A stretch of DNA of 64,000 bases from Cyclospora cayetanensis (GCF_002999335.1 NW_020312369.1:248001-312000); one strand, 5' to 3'; positions 42,200 to 54,174 are shown, numbered from the stretch's first letter. The notes: generated by a model not told the origin, from the sequence alone. Translations and numbers: made by a program.

Positions 42200-44406
42200 A
42201 TGGATTACTTCGCTTCTTACGCGGAAGCGGAGGGATCGCCCTCAGAGGTCTCTCCCAGCAGCTCTTCTGAGCTGCAGCAGCAGCAGCAGGAGCAGCAAAA
42301 CAAGCAGCAAGAGGCACCGCAGCAGCCCATCCAGCTGCTGCTCCCGTTGGACAGTGCTCCAGCCACAACTCAAGGCGCTGAAATTTTTCTGCGGCAGCGC
42401 AAGCGTCACATGGCCATGCCTGAAGATGGAATTCTCCTCCACAATCCCAAGATCGACGCTGTAGAAGCCCCCATCGTCGGTAAGCTCTCGCTCCTCGACA
42501 GACGCATGCGGGGTTTTTAAGTCGCACTCTGATTACTGCCAACCGCATTTTCAGTGCAGCAGCACGAGCTTCCGTCGGAGCAGCAGTTTGCAAAAAAAAT
42601 CCTTGCACCACAACCGGTGTATATACATGTATATATATATACATATATATGTATATATATACGGCTGCGTGCCCAGTGACTGCTGCTGCCCTGCAACGTG
42701 TGTCTCGCTGAGTGTGTTATTTATGCATGCATTGCATCTCTTGCTGCCGTTTGTTTTTGGCTCTTTTTGCTGTTGTTGCAGGCCCTTTGACGCCCTTGCA
42801 GGAGCAGCAAGGCGGCTTGCAGAACCTGTACAAGAAGCGGCTTTGTGGAGACGTTGAGCCTGCGCATCTCTCGAAAGTGGCGTTTGACGCAGAATACCAC
42901 AAGTTTGCCTCCAAGGGAGTGGCGACGGATCCTTCTGACGGAGCGGCTACAGCGGCTGCTGCGGAAGGCGAGGCTGCCGTGGAAGCCCCTCTCAGACAGG
43001 CGGCATTCAAGCCTCTGCCGTTGCATGGGGAGATTAGCATTGGCAACATTAGCAGCGCTAGCAGCAGCGTTAAAACGACGCGGAAGGAGCGCAAGGCTTG
43101 CCGGCTGCAGCGCAACACTGACGTTGAGAGTGAGGAGTTTCAGGGCCCTTGGGCTCTGTATGTGCATCCCGCCACGGCTGCTGCGGAGGCGGCAGCGGCA
43201 GCGAAGGCACGTGCTGGAGGCGAGGATGGATTGCAGGGAGCCAGCTCGTTGGGAGGGAGAGAGGAAGCAGCGGAGAGGGGAGACGGCGCAAAGGCGGAGG
43301 TTGTCGTGGCGTCTCTCCACGGTTCTTCCGAGGCGAAATCGAGTGCCTCCGTGGGCTCGGCAGTTGGAGCGGCAGCGGCTTCTCTGCCGGCGGGAGACTG
43401 CGTCTTCCACAGGAAGGAGCTGGTCGACTACCAAGGGAGATCCTGGCTTGCTCCCCCCCCGCATCTGAAGCCGCTGTCTGCAGACGCCTCTTTCTACGTG
43501 CCTAGGGAGTGCATCCACAGTTTTGTCGGGCACACGGGAGTCGTGCAAGCGATTCGGCTGTTCCCCTCTACAGGGCACCTGCTGCTTTCGGCTTCTCTCG
43601 ACAGCACTGTCAAGATTTGGGATGTGTATAACCAGAGAAAGTGTCAAGTCACGTACACGGCTCACAAGCAGGGGGTGCGCGATCTGCAGTGGGCAGAAGG
43701 CGGCAGTCGCTTCTTCTCGTGCAGCTACGACAACACCATCAAGTTGTGGGATACGGAGCGTGGCCAAGTCATTTCCACGTTCAGCAACAAGAAGACGCCG
43801 TACTGCGTTGCAGTGTACCCGCCAGACAACAACATCTTCATTGCGGGCTGCAGCAACAAGCGAGCCGTGCAGTTCGACGCGAGGACGGGCGAAGTGGTCG
43901 TGGAATACGCGGATCACTTAGGCGCCGTCAACACCGTCTTCTTCTGCGAAGGGGGCCGTCGAGTCGTCACTACAGCCGACGATAAGAAGATGTTCGTCTG
44001 GGAGTTTGGCATTCCCGTCGTCATCAAGCACATTGCAGATCCCGAGATGCATGCCATGCCTGCGGGGTGCTTGCACCCCTCCAGTCGCTACCTCTGCTTC
44101 CAGTCCATGGCGAACGAAGTCGTGACGTACGAAGCCGCAAACAAGTACCGCTTTGTGCCGCGAAAAAAATTCAAAGGCCACCTCTCCGCTGGATACGCCA
44201 TTCAACCCGCCTTCTCTCCCGACGGGAGGTATCTGCTTTCGGGAGATTCAACTGGCCGTCTCTTCTTCTGGGAATTCAAGAGCGGCCGCATCGTTAGGAC
44301 CCTTAAAGCGCACAACAAAGTCTGCATGGGCTGTCAGTGGCACCCCACAGCGCAGAGCAGAGTCTTCACCTGCGGCTGGGATGGCCTTATCAAACTGTGG
44401 GACTAA
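42200..44406 (+). CDS. CDC40: Pre-mRNA splicing factor PRP17/CDC40 (WD40)
   Basis: Two exons, 42200-42479 and 42782-44406; the junction GTC-G/GTAAGC...TTGCAG/GC-CCT closes in phase and gives 634 residues. PRP17 is a WD40 spliceosome component acting at the second catalytic step. The N-terminal half has family blocks RHMAMPEDG, PLTPLQEQQGGLQNLYKKRL and a Lys/Arg stretch. The C-terminal half holds seven WD40 repeats, starting CIHSFVGHTGVVQAIRLFP (about residue 345), with SASLDSTVKIWDVY, SCSYDNTIKLWDTE, TTADDKKMFVWEF, SGDSTGRLFFWEF and the terminal FTCGWDGLIKLWD. Ala/Glu-rich inserts interrupt the region between the two halves, typical of coccidian proteins and absent from the compact WD core. 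Very secure. Confidence 0.96.
42618..42664. repeat. TATATACATGTATA palindromic tract in the PRP17 intron
   Basis: Self-complementary GTATATACATGTATATATATATACATATATATG inside the single PRP17 intron (42480-42781). A TATGCATGCAT motif follows at about 42722. Confidence 0.8.
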
Positions 44407-44559
44407 CGACTCGGACTGCCGCTGGTGGCGCGAGGCAGAAAGAAACCTTAGATTTTACACTGCAGGGGGCGGGATGCTGCACAGGGTTCCTTTTCAAAAG
44501 CAGCAACAGGGGATGCACACGTTGCCATTCGCACGAAACAATAGGACAAAACACGCAGA

Positions 44560-44870
44560 GAAGGGAGAGAAATAGGAGAGAGAAGAGAGAAAAGAGAAAT
44601 AGGAGAGAGAGAGAGGGAAAGAGAGAAATAGGAGAGAGAGAGAGGGAAAGAGAGAAATAGGACAGAGAGAGAGAGGGAAAGAGAGAAATAGGACAGAGAG
44701 AGAGGGAAAGAGAGAAATAGGAGAGAGAGAGAGGGAAAGAGAGAAATAGGAGACAGAGAGAGAAAAGAGAAATAGGAGAGAGAGAGAGAGAAGAGAAATA
44801 GGAGAGAGAGAGAGGGAAAGAGAGAAATAGGAGAGAGAGAAAAGAGAAATAGGAGAGAGAAAGAGAGAGA
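44560..44870. repeat. GAGAGAGAAATAGGA purine tandem array
   Basis: About 300 bp of AGAGAAATAGGAGAGAGAGAGGGAAAG units, virtually pure purine on the plus strand except for the T in each AATAGG. It begins about 150 bp after the PRP17 stop codon, probably in or beyond its 3' UTR. Frames through it on the minus strand give SLSLSYFS-type repeats. Confidence 0.95.
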
Positions 44871-45581
44871 TAAGGAACCCGTTGAATGAACGCTCTCACT
44901 TGGTCATCAAGCAGAAACGGCATCCATTGCTTTACTTTTGTTGGGAGGCGCCGTGTATATCCTGTTATCGGTTTGACATGGTGCTTGGTGGAAGGCTGTT
45001 TTTTCGCGTGCAGCACACCGAGCTGCAGCAGGAGTTTAGGCTTTGAGGCAGTGGTGAGTGGTGTAGAAAGTACTGCTGCCTTGATGTAGGCTTGAAATGG
45101 AGCAGTCGGCAGTCCACACGTGCAAGTGGTGGTGTTTTTGTACCAGCTGAGTGTCACAGACACTGCTATAAAGTGTGTTTTTTAAGGACGCCAACTTTCC
45201 CCTTTCCACCCCACCCTCTCAGCGGTCCTCTGCAGGCGCGATAGGAAAAACTTGACGTAGGCTTTGAGGTGGTCGTTCGCTTCCAGTTGGCCTCTCTGTA
45301 AGAAAGACCTCAGGTGTATAGACAGCTCGGTACCACTGGCTTCATGCCCACCTGCATTAGCAGCAACTGGGACTGTGCACTCTACGCTAAGTCGCAGAAA
45401 TACTAGCACAAACCGCGCGGCTTTGATGCAGCAGCCCTTTTACAGTAAAGATAATTAGCCGGAAGCGTTGTTTAAAACAGACTTTTTTAAACCAGTGGAT
45501 AAAACAGGGTGTGCTCCGGTAGGTTTGCTCAAATGCCTTATTCTGTGATACGAAAGGCTGGCAGTCGACGAATGCCGCCCA

Positions 45582-45905
45582 TAGGGAGGCGGAGCCTCCT
45601 TCCTACGACGCATTCTCCTATTTGTTGCATGTGTGAAAGAGGCAGCACGCAGCCAGCTAGCTAGCTGCTGAGAGGCGACGGCGAGGAGGCGTTGAGCACC
45701 AGAAGGGAGGTGGCAGCCCGCTGGCTACTAGCGGGAAGGCGGGGCCCCCTTCCTACGACGCATTCTCCCATTTGTTGCATGCGCGAAAGAGGCAGCACGC
45801 AGTCAGCTAGCTAGCTGCTGAGAGGCGACGGCGAGGAGGCGTTGAGCACCAGAAGGGAGGTGGCAGCCCGCTGGCTACTAGCGGGAAGGCGGAGCCTCCT
45901 TCCTA
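45582..45905. repeat. 151-bp tandem repeat, about 2.15 copies
   Basis: The unit begins GGGAGGCGGAGCCTCCTTCCTAC, contains CATTCTCC(T/C)ATTTGTTGCATG and GCTAGCTAGCTGCTGAGAGG, and restarts at about 45731 and 45881 (partial). Copies differ at only a few positions. It has no coding potential that I trust. It lies just downstream of the HisRS stop codon. Confidence 0.9.
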
Positions 45906-45955
45906 CATTATCGGCGGAAGCGTAGGGGGGCCCCCTTTTTCGAGCCATTGTCTAT

Positions 45956-48900
45956 TTATGCATTCTCTTTCGGTGGATTTAGGAGGAGAGAGGCCGTGTA
46001 TGCCTCATAGACGGTCTCCTTGAGGTGCTCCTTGAAAAACTGGATCAGGCCGTCTAGCGGAATTTCCTCGTCGATCTGCTCCTGCTCCTGCTGCTGCGAA
46101 TGGCTCGTAGCCTCGTGGCAGTGGTAGAGCTTCTTGACTTTGACGCACCGCCTTGCTGCCTCCTCCTCAGCGCATAGAACCACCCAGGGGACCTTCTTCG
46201 CAGAAGCGGTATCCAGCTGCTTCTTCAAGCGAACGTCTTCCCCATAGAAAAGCTCGCAGCTCAAGCCCGCACTCCACAGCAGTCGAGCCGCTGACAGAGC
46301 GTACCTGCAGCGCCGCGTTCGCAGCATCACGAACGGCAAGAGCGAACGCAGAAACACGCAGCCCTCTTTGTTTACAACACGTCATGCAGAGCAGCAAAGC
46401 TCTGCATAACTAGGCAAAACGCAGCACGATACGGAGTGGCGGTGCAGGCAGACGTGAAACGCGCGACTTGCAGCAAGGGGAAGACCTCGCCACAGGAGCC
46501 GCACTTCAATGAGAAACAGCACCAGCATCTCCACCCGAGCACTATCATTATTAGCCACAACAGCACCAGCATCTCCACCCGAGCACGATTATCATTATTA
46601 GCCACAACAGCACCAGCATCTCCACCCGAGCACGATTATCATTATTAGCCACAACAGCACCAGCATCTCCACCCGAGCACTATCATTATTAGCCACAACA
46701 GCACCAGCATCTCCACCCGAGCACTATTATTATTAGCCACAACAGCACCAGCATCTCCACCCGAGCACTATCATTATTAGCCACAACAGCACCAGCATCT
46801 CCACCCGAGCACGATTATCATTATTAGCCACAACAGCACCAGCATCTCCACCCGAGCACTACTATCATTATTAGCCACAACAGCACCAGCATCTCCACCC
46901 GAGCACTATCATTATTAGCCACAACAGCACGAGCTCTAGTCCTATCAGCTCCAGGCAAACGCTCATCCGCTTACGGCAGCATGCCCTTCCCGACGTTGCA
47001 GACGAGAATATCCGTGAAATCCTTCCTGACCCCCTCGCCTGTCACCGCAGAGCAGCTCGCTCGCGCGCTGCTCGCAAGCCCGTCGCTCCCCCCATTACTG
47101 CTCTCAGCGTCGCTGCTGCTCCCGACACCCAGCATGCTCTCCATAAGAGCGAACAGTCGCTCAACGCCCACAGAAAAGCCGACCGCAGGCACATCTTTGC
47201 TGCTGAAAAGGCTTACCAAGCCGTCATACCGTCCCCCCCCGGCAATGCTGCCGCTGCAGGTGCCATCCCGCTTCAGCAAAACAGCCTCGAAAATAATCCC
47301 CGTGTAGTAATCCAAGCCGCGCGCTAGAGACCAGTCCCAGCACAGCTCTGGCAGCAAGCCCAAAGGCTCCACATACACGAGGAGCTGTGCGAAGTCGCTT
47401 GCTGCTGCTGCCGCTGCTGGCACTTGCATCAGCGCGGCGTCTTGCTGCAGCCGCGCGAGCATCTGCGGCAGATCTCCCTTCTGCAGCACGAACCCCTTGA
47501 GCTTCTCGACTGTCGCCGCGGGAACGCCCTTGCTGTTTTGCAGCTCCTCCGCAACAGCCTCCCACGGCTCCTTATCCAGCTTGTCGATTGAGGAGCACAC
47601 GGAGCAGAACTGCTCCTGAGGCACTCCGCAAAAAGCCAGGATGCCGTCCAGCAGCTTCCGCGTGTTCAGCTTGACGAGGTAGGCTCCCGTAATGCCTCTT
47701 AGGACGGCAAGAATCTCGCACAGAAGCGAGAGGCACTCCGCATCCGCGAGAAGGGGGGGAGTCACATCGCCAGCAATGTCGAAATCGCATTGGTAAAACT
47801 CTCTGAAACGACCTCGATTCATCTGCGGCTCATCCCGCCGATACACCTTGCCAACGTGATAACGTCGCATCTTGGTGAGCGCGTTCGCAGCCATGTAGCG
47901 CGCAAAAGGCACCGTCAAGTCGTACCGCAGGCAGAGCTGCTCCCCCCCTTGATCCTTCAGCTCGAAGACGAGCTTGCTCGCCTCTCCCCCATACTTCCCG
48001 AGCAAAGTCTCCCGCAGCTCGAACACCGGCGTGTCTATGGGCTGGGCTCCGTGACGTCGGAAGCAGGCAGTCACCGTCTCAAGAATGAGATTCCTGATCA
48101 CTAAACGCTCGGGGGAAAAGTCTTGAGTGCCTTTAGGAACCTTGGGGAGCCGCCGCAAGGCATTGCTCGGCGAAAGCAGCAGACTCAGCGCCGCCTCCAC
48201 GCTGCCGCAAGGGAGCTCCCAGGAGCTCGCCGCCCCCCTCCCCCCCCACAACCAGTCGCCGCCGCTGCTGCACAGACTGCCGCTGGCGACAGCCACGGCA
48301 GCATTCGGAGACAGCTCAGGAGACACCGAAGTCGCAATCCTCCGCAACAACTCAATAAAAGCGCGCACGCCTTGAGTTGCTGCCCAGCGCGTCGCTGCGC
48401 CTTTTTTCCCCCTCTGCACTTTTGCTGCAGCCTCGCGCAACGTAGCCACGTCTCTTTCCTCGACGCACTGCAGCAACAAGCCCGCATGCAGCCCCAACGC
48501 CTGCTGCAGCAAGAGGCAGACGTCCTCCAGGCGGGAGAGAGACTCCAAAGGCTCCGGAGATCCCCCCGACACGCACCGCCGTTCTGCCTCCTCGGCGGAA
48601 TTCTGCAGCGTCTGCAGTGTGTTGGCTGCTTCTGCAATCCCCGCAGCTGTCAGACGCGCCTCGCCTCCCTTCCCAAAGTACTCTGCCGCACTCGAGAGTG
48701 CCTCGGGAAGAAGCACTGGCTCCTCCGGCCGGCTTTTCTGCTGCTGATCCGCCATCTGCACCGTCGCGCGCAGCAGCTTCAGCTCCGCTAGCAAGAGAGC
48801 ACGCGCAGCCATTTCTGCAGCCGCTATTGCAGCCCTGAACGGCGAGGCAGGCCCAGACAAGGGGAGGTCGATGGAAGCAGCCGCAGCGGCAGCTGCCTCT

Positions 48901-50054
48901 AGAGAGGCTTCTGCGGATAAACCGTCGGCAGCAGCTGCAGCGGGCAGATCCACTACGAGGTTCTTCGGCTTGCTCATCTGTCGCTTGCAAGCCACTTCCG
49001 TGAGGGCGAGGAGGGAGAGCAGGGGCCCCTGGAGCGCTCCAACCGCCGTTGCGATCTCCGTGAACGCAGCGAGAGCGTCTCTGCATTCTGCCGCGCTGCG
49101 GCGCTGCTGCTGCAGCTTCATGTCGTGCAACATGGCCCCCAGGTGCTCCGAGACTTCCGCCAAGCCTGGCGAAGCAGACAGCAGCCGTCTGACGTCGGCA
49201 ACTGCGTCCGCTGGCAGCAAGAGAGCCTCGGCGGCGGCAGCCGTGCAGCACGTGGCGAGCCGCGCCGCAACGCTGCAGCAGCGCGCAACAACGAAGCTCC
49301 TCCCCACGATCTCAGGAGCGTCTGTTAGGAAGAACGCAGCTGTCTCCAACGAGACGGCCTCGATCTGCGCCGCAGACGCTGCAGCACACAGCAGCGCGAC
49401 CAGCGGGGGGCGTGGCTGTTTTGCCCAACCTCCCGAGCTGCACCGCGGCAAAGGGCAGGCGGCACTTCCTGCATTCGCAGAAGCAGCAGCGAGGCCTTCC
49501 AGCAGTCGACGGGATACTCCGCTTTTCTCCAGAGACGCTGCCCGCAAAAGAGCGACGGCTCGAGAGGCGGGGAGTGTCAGGGGAGCGTGCGGCTGCTGCA
49601 GCTGCCCGACAGCGGGAGAAACGGCGGGGGCAAGAAGGCACTGGTGTGCATCTGCAAGGTGCAGCAGAGCGCCCCCGCTGCCGCCAGTGTGGCTGTTGGT
49701 GCTGCCCTTGTTGCACTCCGTCGCGCCTGAGCCAGGAGCTCCCCGCTCATCGGCCACAGAGAAGGGGCCGCTGCCGAAGGCGAAAGCGGAGAGGGTGTCG
49801 ACGCTGAGGGCTTTGCCAGCCCCCACTGCTACTGAACTGCTCATCGCAAAATGCCACGGGCGCTCCTCACGCCACTGTAACGGTGTTCGCGCAAGAAATC
49901 CTCTTCTCGCTGCTGCCGAAGCCGCCGGAGATGCTACGAAACGGCTGCGGTGTACAGGCACCTCGAGAGCAGCACGGGGAAACGCCCAGCTCTGGGGTGC
50001 TGGAAAGCCGGAATAAGCGCAATTATGAACCCGAAATAGACGAGGAAATATCAT
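45956..50054 (-). CDS. HisRS: Histidyl-tRNA synthetase with long N-terminal extension
   Basis: Two exons on the minus strand: 46975-50054 and 45956-46304, joined CTG-CC/GTAAGC...CTGCAG/G-TAC; phase closes and totals 1142 residues. The enzyme charges tRNA-His. The class II core starts near residue 638 (KVPKGTQDF) and has motif 2 (YRRDEPQ...GRFREFYQCDFDI), the histidine-specific RGLDYYTG and GGGRYDGL blocks, and motif 3 (AVGFSVGVERL). The small second exon is the anticodon-binding domain (ALSAARLLWSAGLSCELFY...KKVPWVVL). The 637-residue extension is Ala/Leu/Ser-rich, helical in character and unlike the usual WHEP domain. The first 70 residues are Arg/Ser-rich and poor in acidic residues before a second ATG at 49844 (MSSSVAVGAG), so alternative starts could give organellar and cytosolic forms. 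No other HisRS lies in the window. Confidence 0.93.
46517..46930. repeat. 44-47 bp minisatellite, nine copies, in the HisRS intron
   Basis: The unit reads AGCACCAGCATCTCCACCCG followed by AGCACTATCATTATTAGCCACAAC on the plus strand; three variants insert GATT/ACT to make 47 bp. It fills most of the single HisRS intron (46305-46974), close to the donor. Copies are nearly identical, so it is a recent expansion. Confidence 0.95.
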
Positions 50055-52021
50055 TCAGGCTACTGATCCCACGTTCTTAGAAATACCCCCATATTCAAAA
50101 AAAAAGCTACGCGGAAGTCGCAAGCACAGGGGTACCGCTGCACCTTCGGCGACGTGTGGCCCCGCCGCCGATCCACGCGAAGGGGATGCAAGAGGGGGAG
50201 GGCGAAATAATGAGGAATTGCGCAAAGCAGAGTCTCAAGACGATCGAATCTAGCAGAAAGAGAAAAGGACAACAAACCGCTGTACTCTCTTGGAGCACTT
50301 AGACCCTCGTCTCTCCCCCTTCTCTTAATCGGCCCCAAACATATGAATGGATGATGGTGCCTGGGAACATGTACAAAATGCCTCTTGTCTAGCCTGAGGA
50401 ATTATCATCTTGTTTAAAGTGCTTCCTACGACCTTTTCCGAACCACTTTACGTGTTAGTTCGGATATTCGATCGTCGTTAAAGGAGCGAACGTAGCAAGG
50501 AGTAATAAGAAAGTCTTTGTGCTTACTACAGTGGCCCCAGGGGGGGGGCCAAACAGGAAAACCCAATATTAAAGGGGAAGAAGTTCGATCCCCGAAGTCA
50601 ATTATACTCAAACATGAGTGTGCATTCGAAGTTCTTGAGCTTCACTGCAGCTAGTGGAATGCACTGGGTGCGCGGGAAGAAACCCAGCAATAATAAGCAC
50701 AAGGACACCATTTAAGCGGAATTTTCCCCTTGTTCCACTGCGAAAACTGATTCGCAAACTTGTCTTCTGTCCGTATTCGCTCTTCGTTCGCTCCTTCTTG
50801 CCGCAAGGCGCACCCTTCAAAGGGAGTCGGACTCTCCCGCCTACGACTTCTTTTCCTCTAGCTCTTCTTTCCCAACAGTTGGAGGTAATTAGCGATTTCG
50901 ACCCCTGATCATTTTTGATGGCCTGTGAATTGGGAAAGAATTCGAGGCCAGGAGCGCAATTCGGGGTACAACCTCATTAATTGCGCCTTTTCGGTAGCTG
51001 GTACTCACATCTTTGTGCAACGCATCCTTTGCACTCGCCTTGCCCTAGCGCCCCTCTTGAGGCTCACCCCTCTGTCTACTGGGAAGCGGCAAGGACTGCG
51101 AGGCTAATTGGGCGATGCATGTAGCGTGGACAAATTGAAGAAGTCCACATGCTTTTTACGAGAAAAAGAAAAGGAGGATGAGGGAGGTGGGAAAATAGAT
51201 AAAAGTGCCTAACTGGGCTGCAAAAGCCACACATCGCCGTTTCTTTTGCTTTACTTGATTGCGGTCTGCAGATGCCACCTGCGATAGCGGTGGAAACTTG
51301 GTTACTAACCTTCTAGCACGATTACTCCATTTAGTGGTAGCTACTTTTGAGGTCCACTCTTGTGGACGTATGGTAGCCTGTAAGCACAGGGGTGCAGGCC
51401 TTAAGAAAAGAGGCGGAGCTTTTTTTGCGGTGCCCAGCACTTCTGCTTGTAGCTTCCACAGAGGTAGCCCCTCTAGTTCTAGAAGGGCCACAGCTACTTC
51501 CTGGGAAGGGAAAACAAATTGAATAGGTTGACGAAAAGATGTTACACTGGGTGCCTGACTTTCGACGCCCACCAAAGGCTAATTCTTTGGCCTAAAACAA
51601 AAGGAACTCCGGCAACCGCATGGAAGAGAGTCGGGCGGGCTGGTCAGCAAATAGTGTAAGAAACAGCGAGGGGTGCCAGAGAAGAACAGCAAAAGAGACA
51701 CAGGATCACCAAAAAAGCGCAAAGCGCTGGGCGGAAGAGACAAGGAAGACAGGACCTTGAGCAGCCGGCGCACAAGAGACAAAAATGAACCTCCGACATG
51801 CAAGGGTACGGAGAATGCAGCACTTTGACAGCAACGAGAAGCACACCTATAAGAAAGGAGCAAGACTGTGCGGATGCGAATTCTCTCACTAAAGCGGCTC
51901 GAGTAGCAGCTCCTCGGTGGAAGAGCCAGACGATAGGGAGACAGCTCTGCATGAGCACTGTGCCTCTGGCCTTCCTCTCCTTCGCCCCCCTGTCTCCCAG
52001 TATTCCCTGTTTAGTCTTGGC
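50055..52021. other. Gene-poor segment
   Basis: About 2 kb with ordinary base composition. A 139-codon minus frame at 51156-51575 lacks an ATG and any known domain. I see no other candidate. The segment resembles the 16-20 kb and 27-30 kb gene-poor stretches in texture. Confidence 0.45.
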
Positions 52022-52721
52022 TTATCGTGCAATAACGCAAATAGCAACACCCAACAGTGCGGCAACGACTCCAATACCAAGAACCACCCAAAGTAGCGTA
52101 AGATCCTTCTCGCCCCTTGCTCGTTGTTCGATAAAGGGCAAGAGCTCGGGAGATAGAGGCATCGCACCAGGAACCTTCTCCACCACGCAAATATGCTCAT
52201 CTATGTAGCCGTCTTTTTGTGCAACCTTCACGGGTGTTATGCGCCAGCGAAACATCGCCTGCAACTCAGTGGGGAAGGAGAATACACTCGGACCTGCGAA
52301 AGCGAAGCCAAGAGAGCAATCCGTTTACTCTCCCCGGCTCGGGAAAATTATATGTGAATAAGGGTTACACGGGGTAAGGCGTTTCCCAATCGGGGTAAGG
52401 CGCCTAGCGAATACGTGTGACAAGTAAAAGATGGCTCTAAGGTGTAAAGGGGGAGCGTAGAGGATTCCCAGTGTCGTGCTGAGGCTCACACTGAGCACCT
52501 CCGTACTGGCCTGAAAATTGCTTGGCTCTGCAGTACCTGTAAGACAACCAGAGTCTAGCTGCTTCCCGCAATATAAAGCCTAGATCGTAGGGGAGGGGGC
52601 ATATTTGGCAAAGATTTGGATAAGCTGAGGCGGATGCCATGTAAGGGTGTATTTATGTCGAGCTCGCAAACAAAGGGTTCACGGTGTGCAGGACTATTTA
52701 CGGAGAGACAGAGACAGAGAC

Positions 52722-52794
<73 letters not shown>

Positions 52795-52811
52795 GACAGA
52801 CAGACAAACAA

Positions 52812-52842
<31 letters not shown>

Positions 52843-54174
52843 AACAAACAGACAGACAAACAGACAGACAGAGAGACAGACAGACCGAGACAGACAGACA
52901 GACAGAGACAGAGCTCCTTGTCTTGCTGGCTGGAGAAAACGAAGGGGACTAGGGAGGTGAGAGGATGCAGTTTAGCATATCGCGAGTAACAAGCCCTCAG
53001 CGTGAGTTCAAGTGTGCTCAGACTAAGGGATGCCTTCCCTCCTTCCCCCCCTCCCCCCTGCCCCCCCATGTTAGCCGCTGCCTCCGAACTCCCACAGCGC
53101 TCCTCTGCCCCTCCTCCTGTGGCGTCGACCCTCTCGTAGGTGCATGACTCTTGAGATTGAACCTTATTGCTGCCTCTTGTTGCAATTTGGTCGTGCTGTC
53201 GATAGCATGACTTACCTGCATGGTGAGTGCGCCGTCTCAGGAATGCAAGTGCCCGGGTAGGATACGTAGAATAAACAATTAGGAAGCATCGCTATCTGCT
53301 CCTCCGTGTCAGGCATCATATCCACGGAAGCAGCTCCGGCCTGGCCAGAGAACAATGCGGGAGAAGAGACTTCTAAACTAAGCTCGAGGGCTGAGGCGGC
53401 TGGTGTGGCATTCCAGAGCTCAGCCGATCCACTGTGCAGCGGAGAAGTCGTGAAGTAGGCCGTGACGCTCTCCTTCGCGTCATCGTTCGCCTCTTCGTGC
53501 TGCCTCGGTGGCTGCTCTTCTTGAGCACTGTCCACATCTGCATGCAAAACGTTGGTAGGCTCGTCCCAGCTGTGGCGAAAGACCTCCCTGTCTGCCAGCG
53601 CTGCCTGTCTTGACTCGGCGAATGCTGCAGCAGCTTCACCTCCTTTCGCGGCGCTTGCCTTCGCTGAAAGCGCTGCTAGGGAGATGCGCTTGCCTTGCGG
53701 CTGCAGAATGCCTCTAAATCGCTGCCTTGGCTGCTCTGAGTGCCTTTTCGAGGGAGCCAGAGCATGGGCGGATTGCGACACATCCCCTCCCGAGAGCAGG
53801 AGAACGCTCAGCACCGCAAGCAGGAAGGCTCTAATAAACACCCTGTTCGTATTCCTGGTGGGAGGAGGTGCTGCCGCTGCTCTCTGGAGGAATGTGTGCA
53901 AACAAGAGCCGAGTGTACGAGCAGCGCACAAGAGGCCCTTGGCACGGTGGAAGCGGCATAGGCTGGAAGTACGAGAGGAAAGTAGCGCTTCTCCTCCCGA
54001 AACTGCAGCCGATCGCGATGCTTCCGAGGCTTCCAGCGACGCCATATGTGTCACCACTGCTGGATGCCGTGCTGCTCTTGCGGGAAAGGCTATGTGCGGG
54101 GGCCTCTGGTCGGACTCTGTTGGGCACAGAGTACCCTCCAGGGGCCCCCTGCCCCTCGTTGTCTCACCAGTCAT
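52022..54174 (-). CDS. Unrecognised protein with two membrane segments
   Basis: Three exons joined with matching phase: 53216-54174 (ATG at 54174), 52499-52536 (only 38 bp) and 52022-52293, total 422 residues. Residues about 110-135 form a hydrophobic helix ([21 protein letters not shown]) following an Arg-rich stretch, which would act as a signal anchor. The central part is Ala/Ser/Glu-rich and low in complexity. The C-terminal exon is compact ([20 protein letters not shown]...) and ends in a second helix ([22 protein letters not shown]) followed by Ala-Arg and stop. The loop between the helices probably lies in the lumen or outside the cell. No known family is recognised; the phase agreement across a 38-bp exon supports the model. 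The upstream frame is open about seven codons further without ATG. Confidence 0.65.
52699..52912 (+). repeat. (GACA)n microsatellite in intron 1 of the two-TM protein gene
   Basis: About 210 bp of GACA with occasional AACA, GAGA and CCGA variants. On the gene's own (minus) strand it reads (TGTC)n, i.e. pyrimidine-rich. It lies in the intron 52537-53215. Confidence 0.95.

Larger units (their letters stand above)
44407..45955. other. Tail-to-tail region between PRP17 and HisRS, repeat-rich
   Basis: It contains a purine array (44560-44870) and a 151-bp tandem repeat (45582-45905). Two minus-strand frames (about 44885-45163 and 45182-45409) have normal residue variety but no recognisable domain and no supporting splice sites; a small gene here is possible but unproven. 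Confidence 0.4.

Noticed and set aside
41601..42464. 287-codon plus-strand frame with many Cys and Ser
   Set aside because: Overlaps the first PRP17 exon in a different frame; no start context, splice support or domain.
43070..43917. Minus-strand frames opposite PRP17
   Set aside because: Shadows of a strongly identified WD40 gene.
46517..46930. CRISPR-like regularly spaced repeat
   Set aside because: The units are contiguous minisatellite copies without unique spacers, inside a eukaryotic intron.
48871..50016. 381-codon plus-strand frame
   Set aside because: Exact antisense shadow of the HisRS N-terminal extension, where high GC and Ala codons keep the other strand open.
51156..51575. 139-codon minus-strand frame
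   Set aside because: No ATG, no recognisable domain, no splice context; likely chance in gene-poor DNA.
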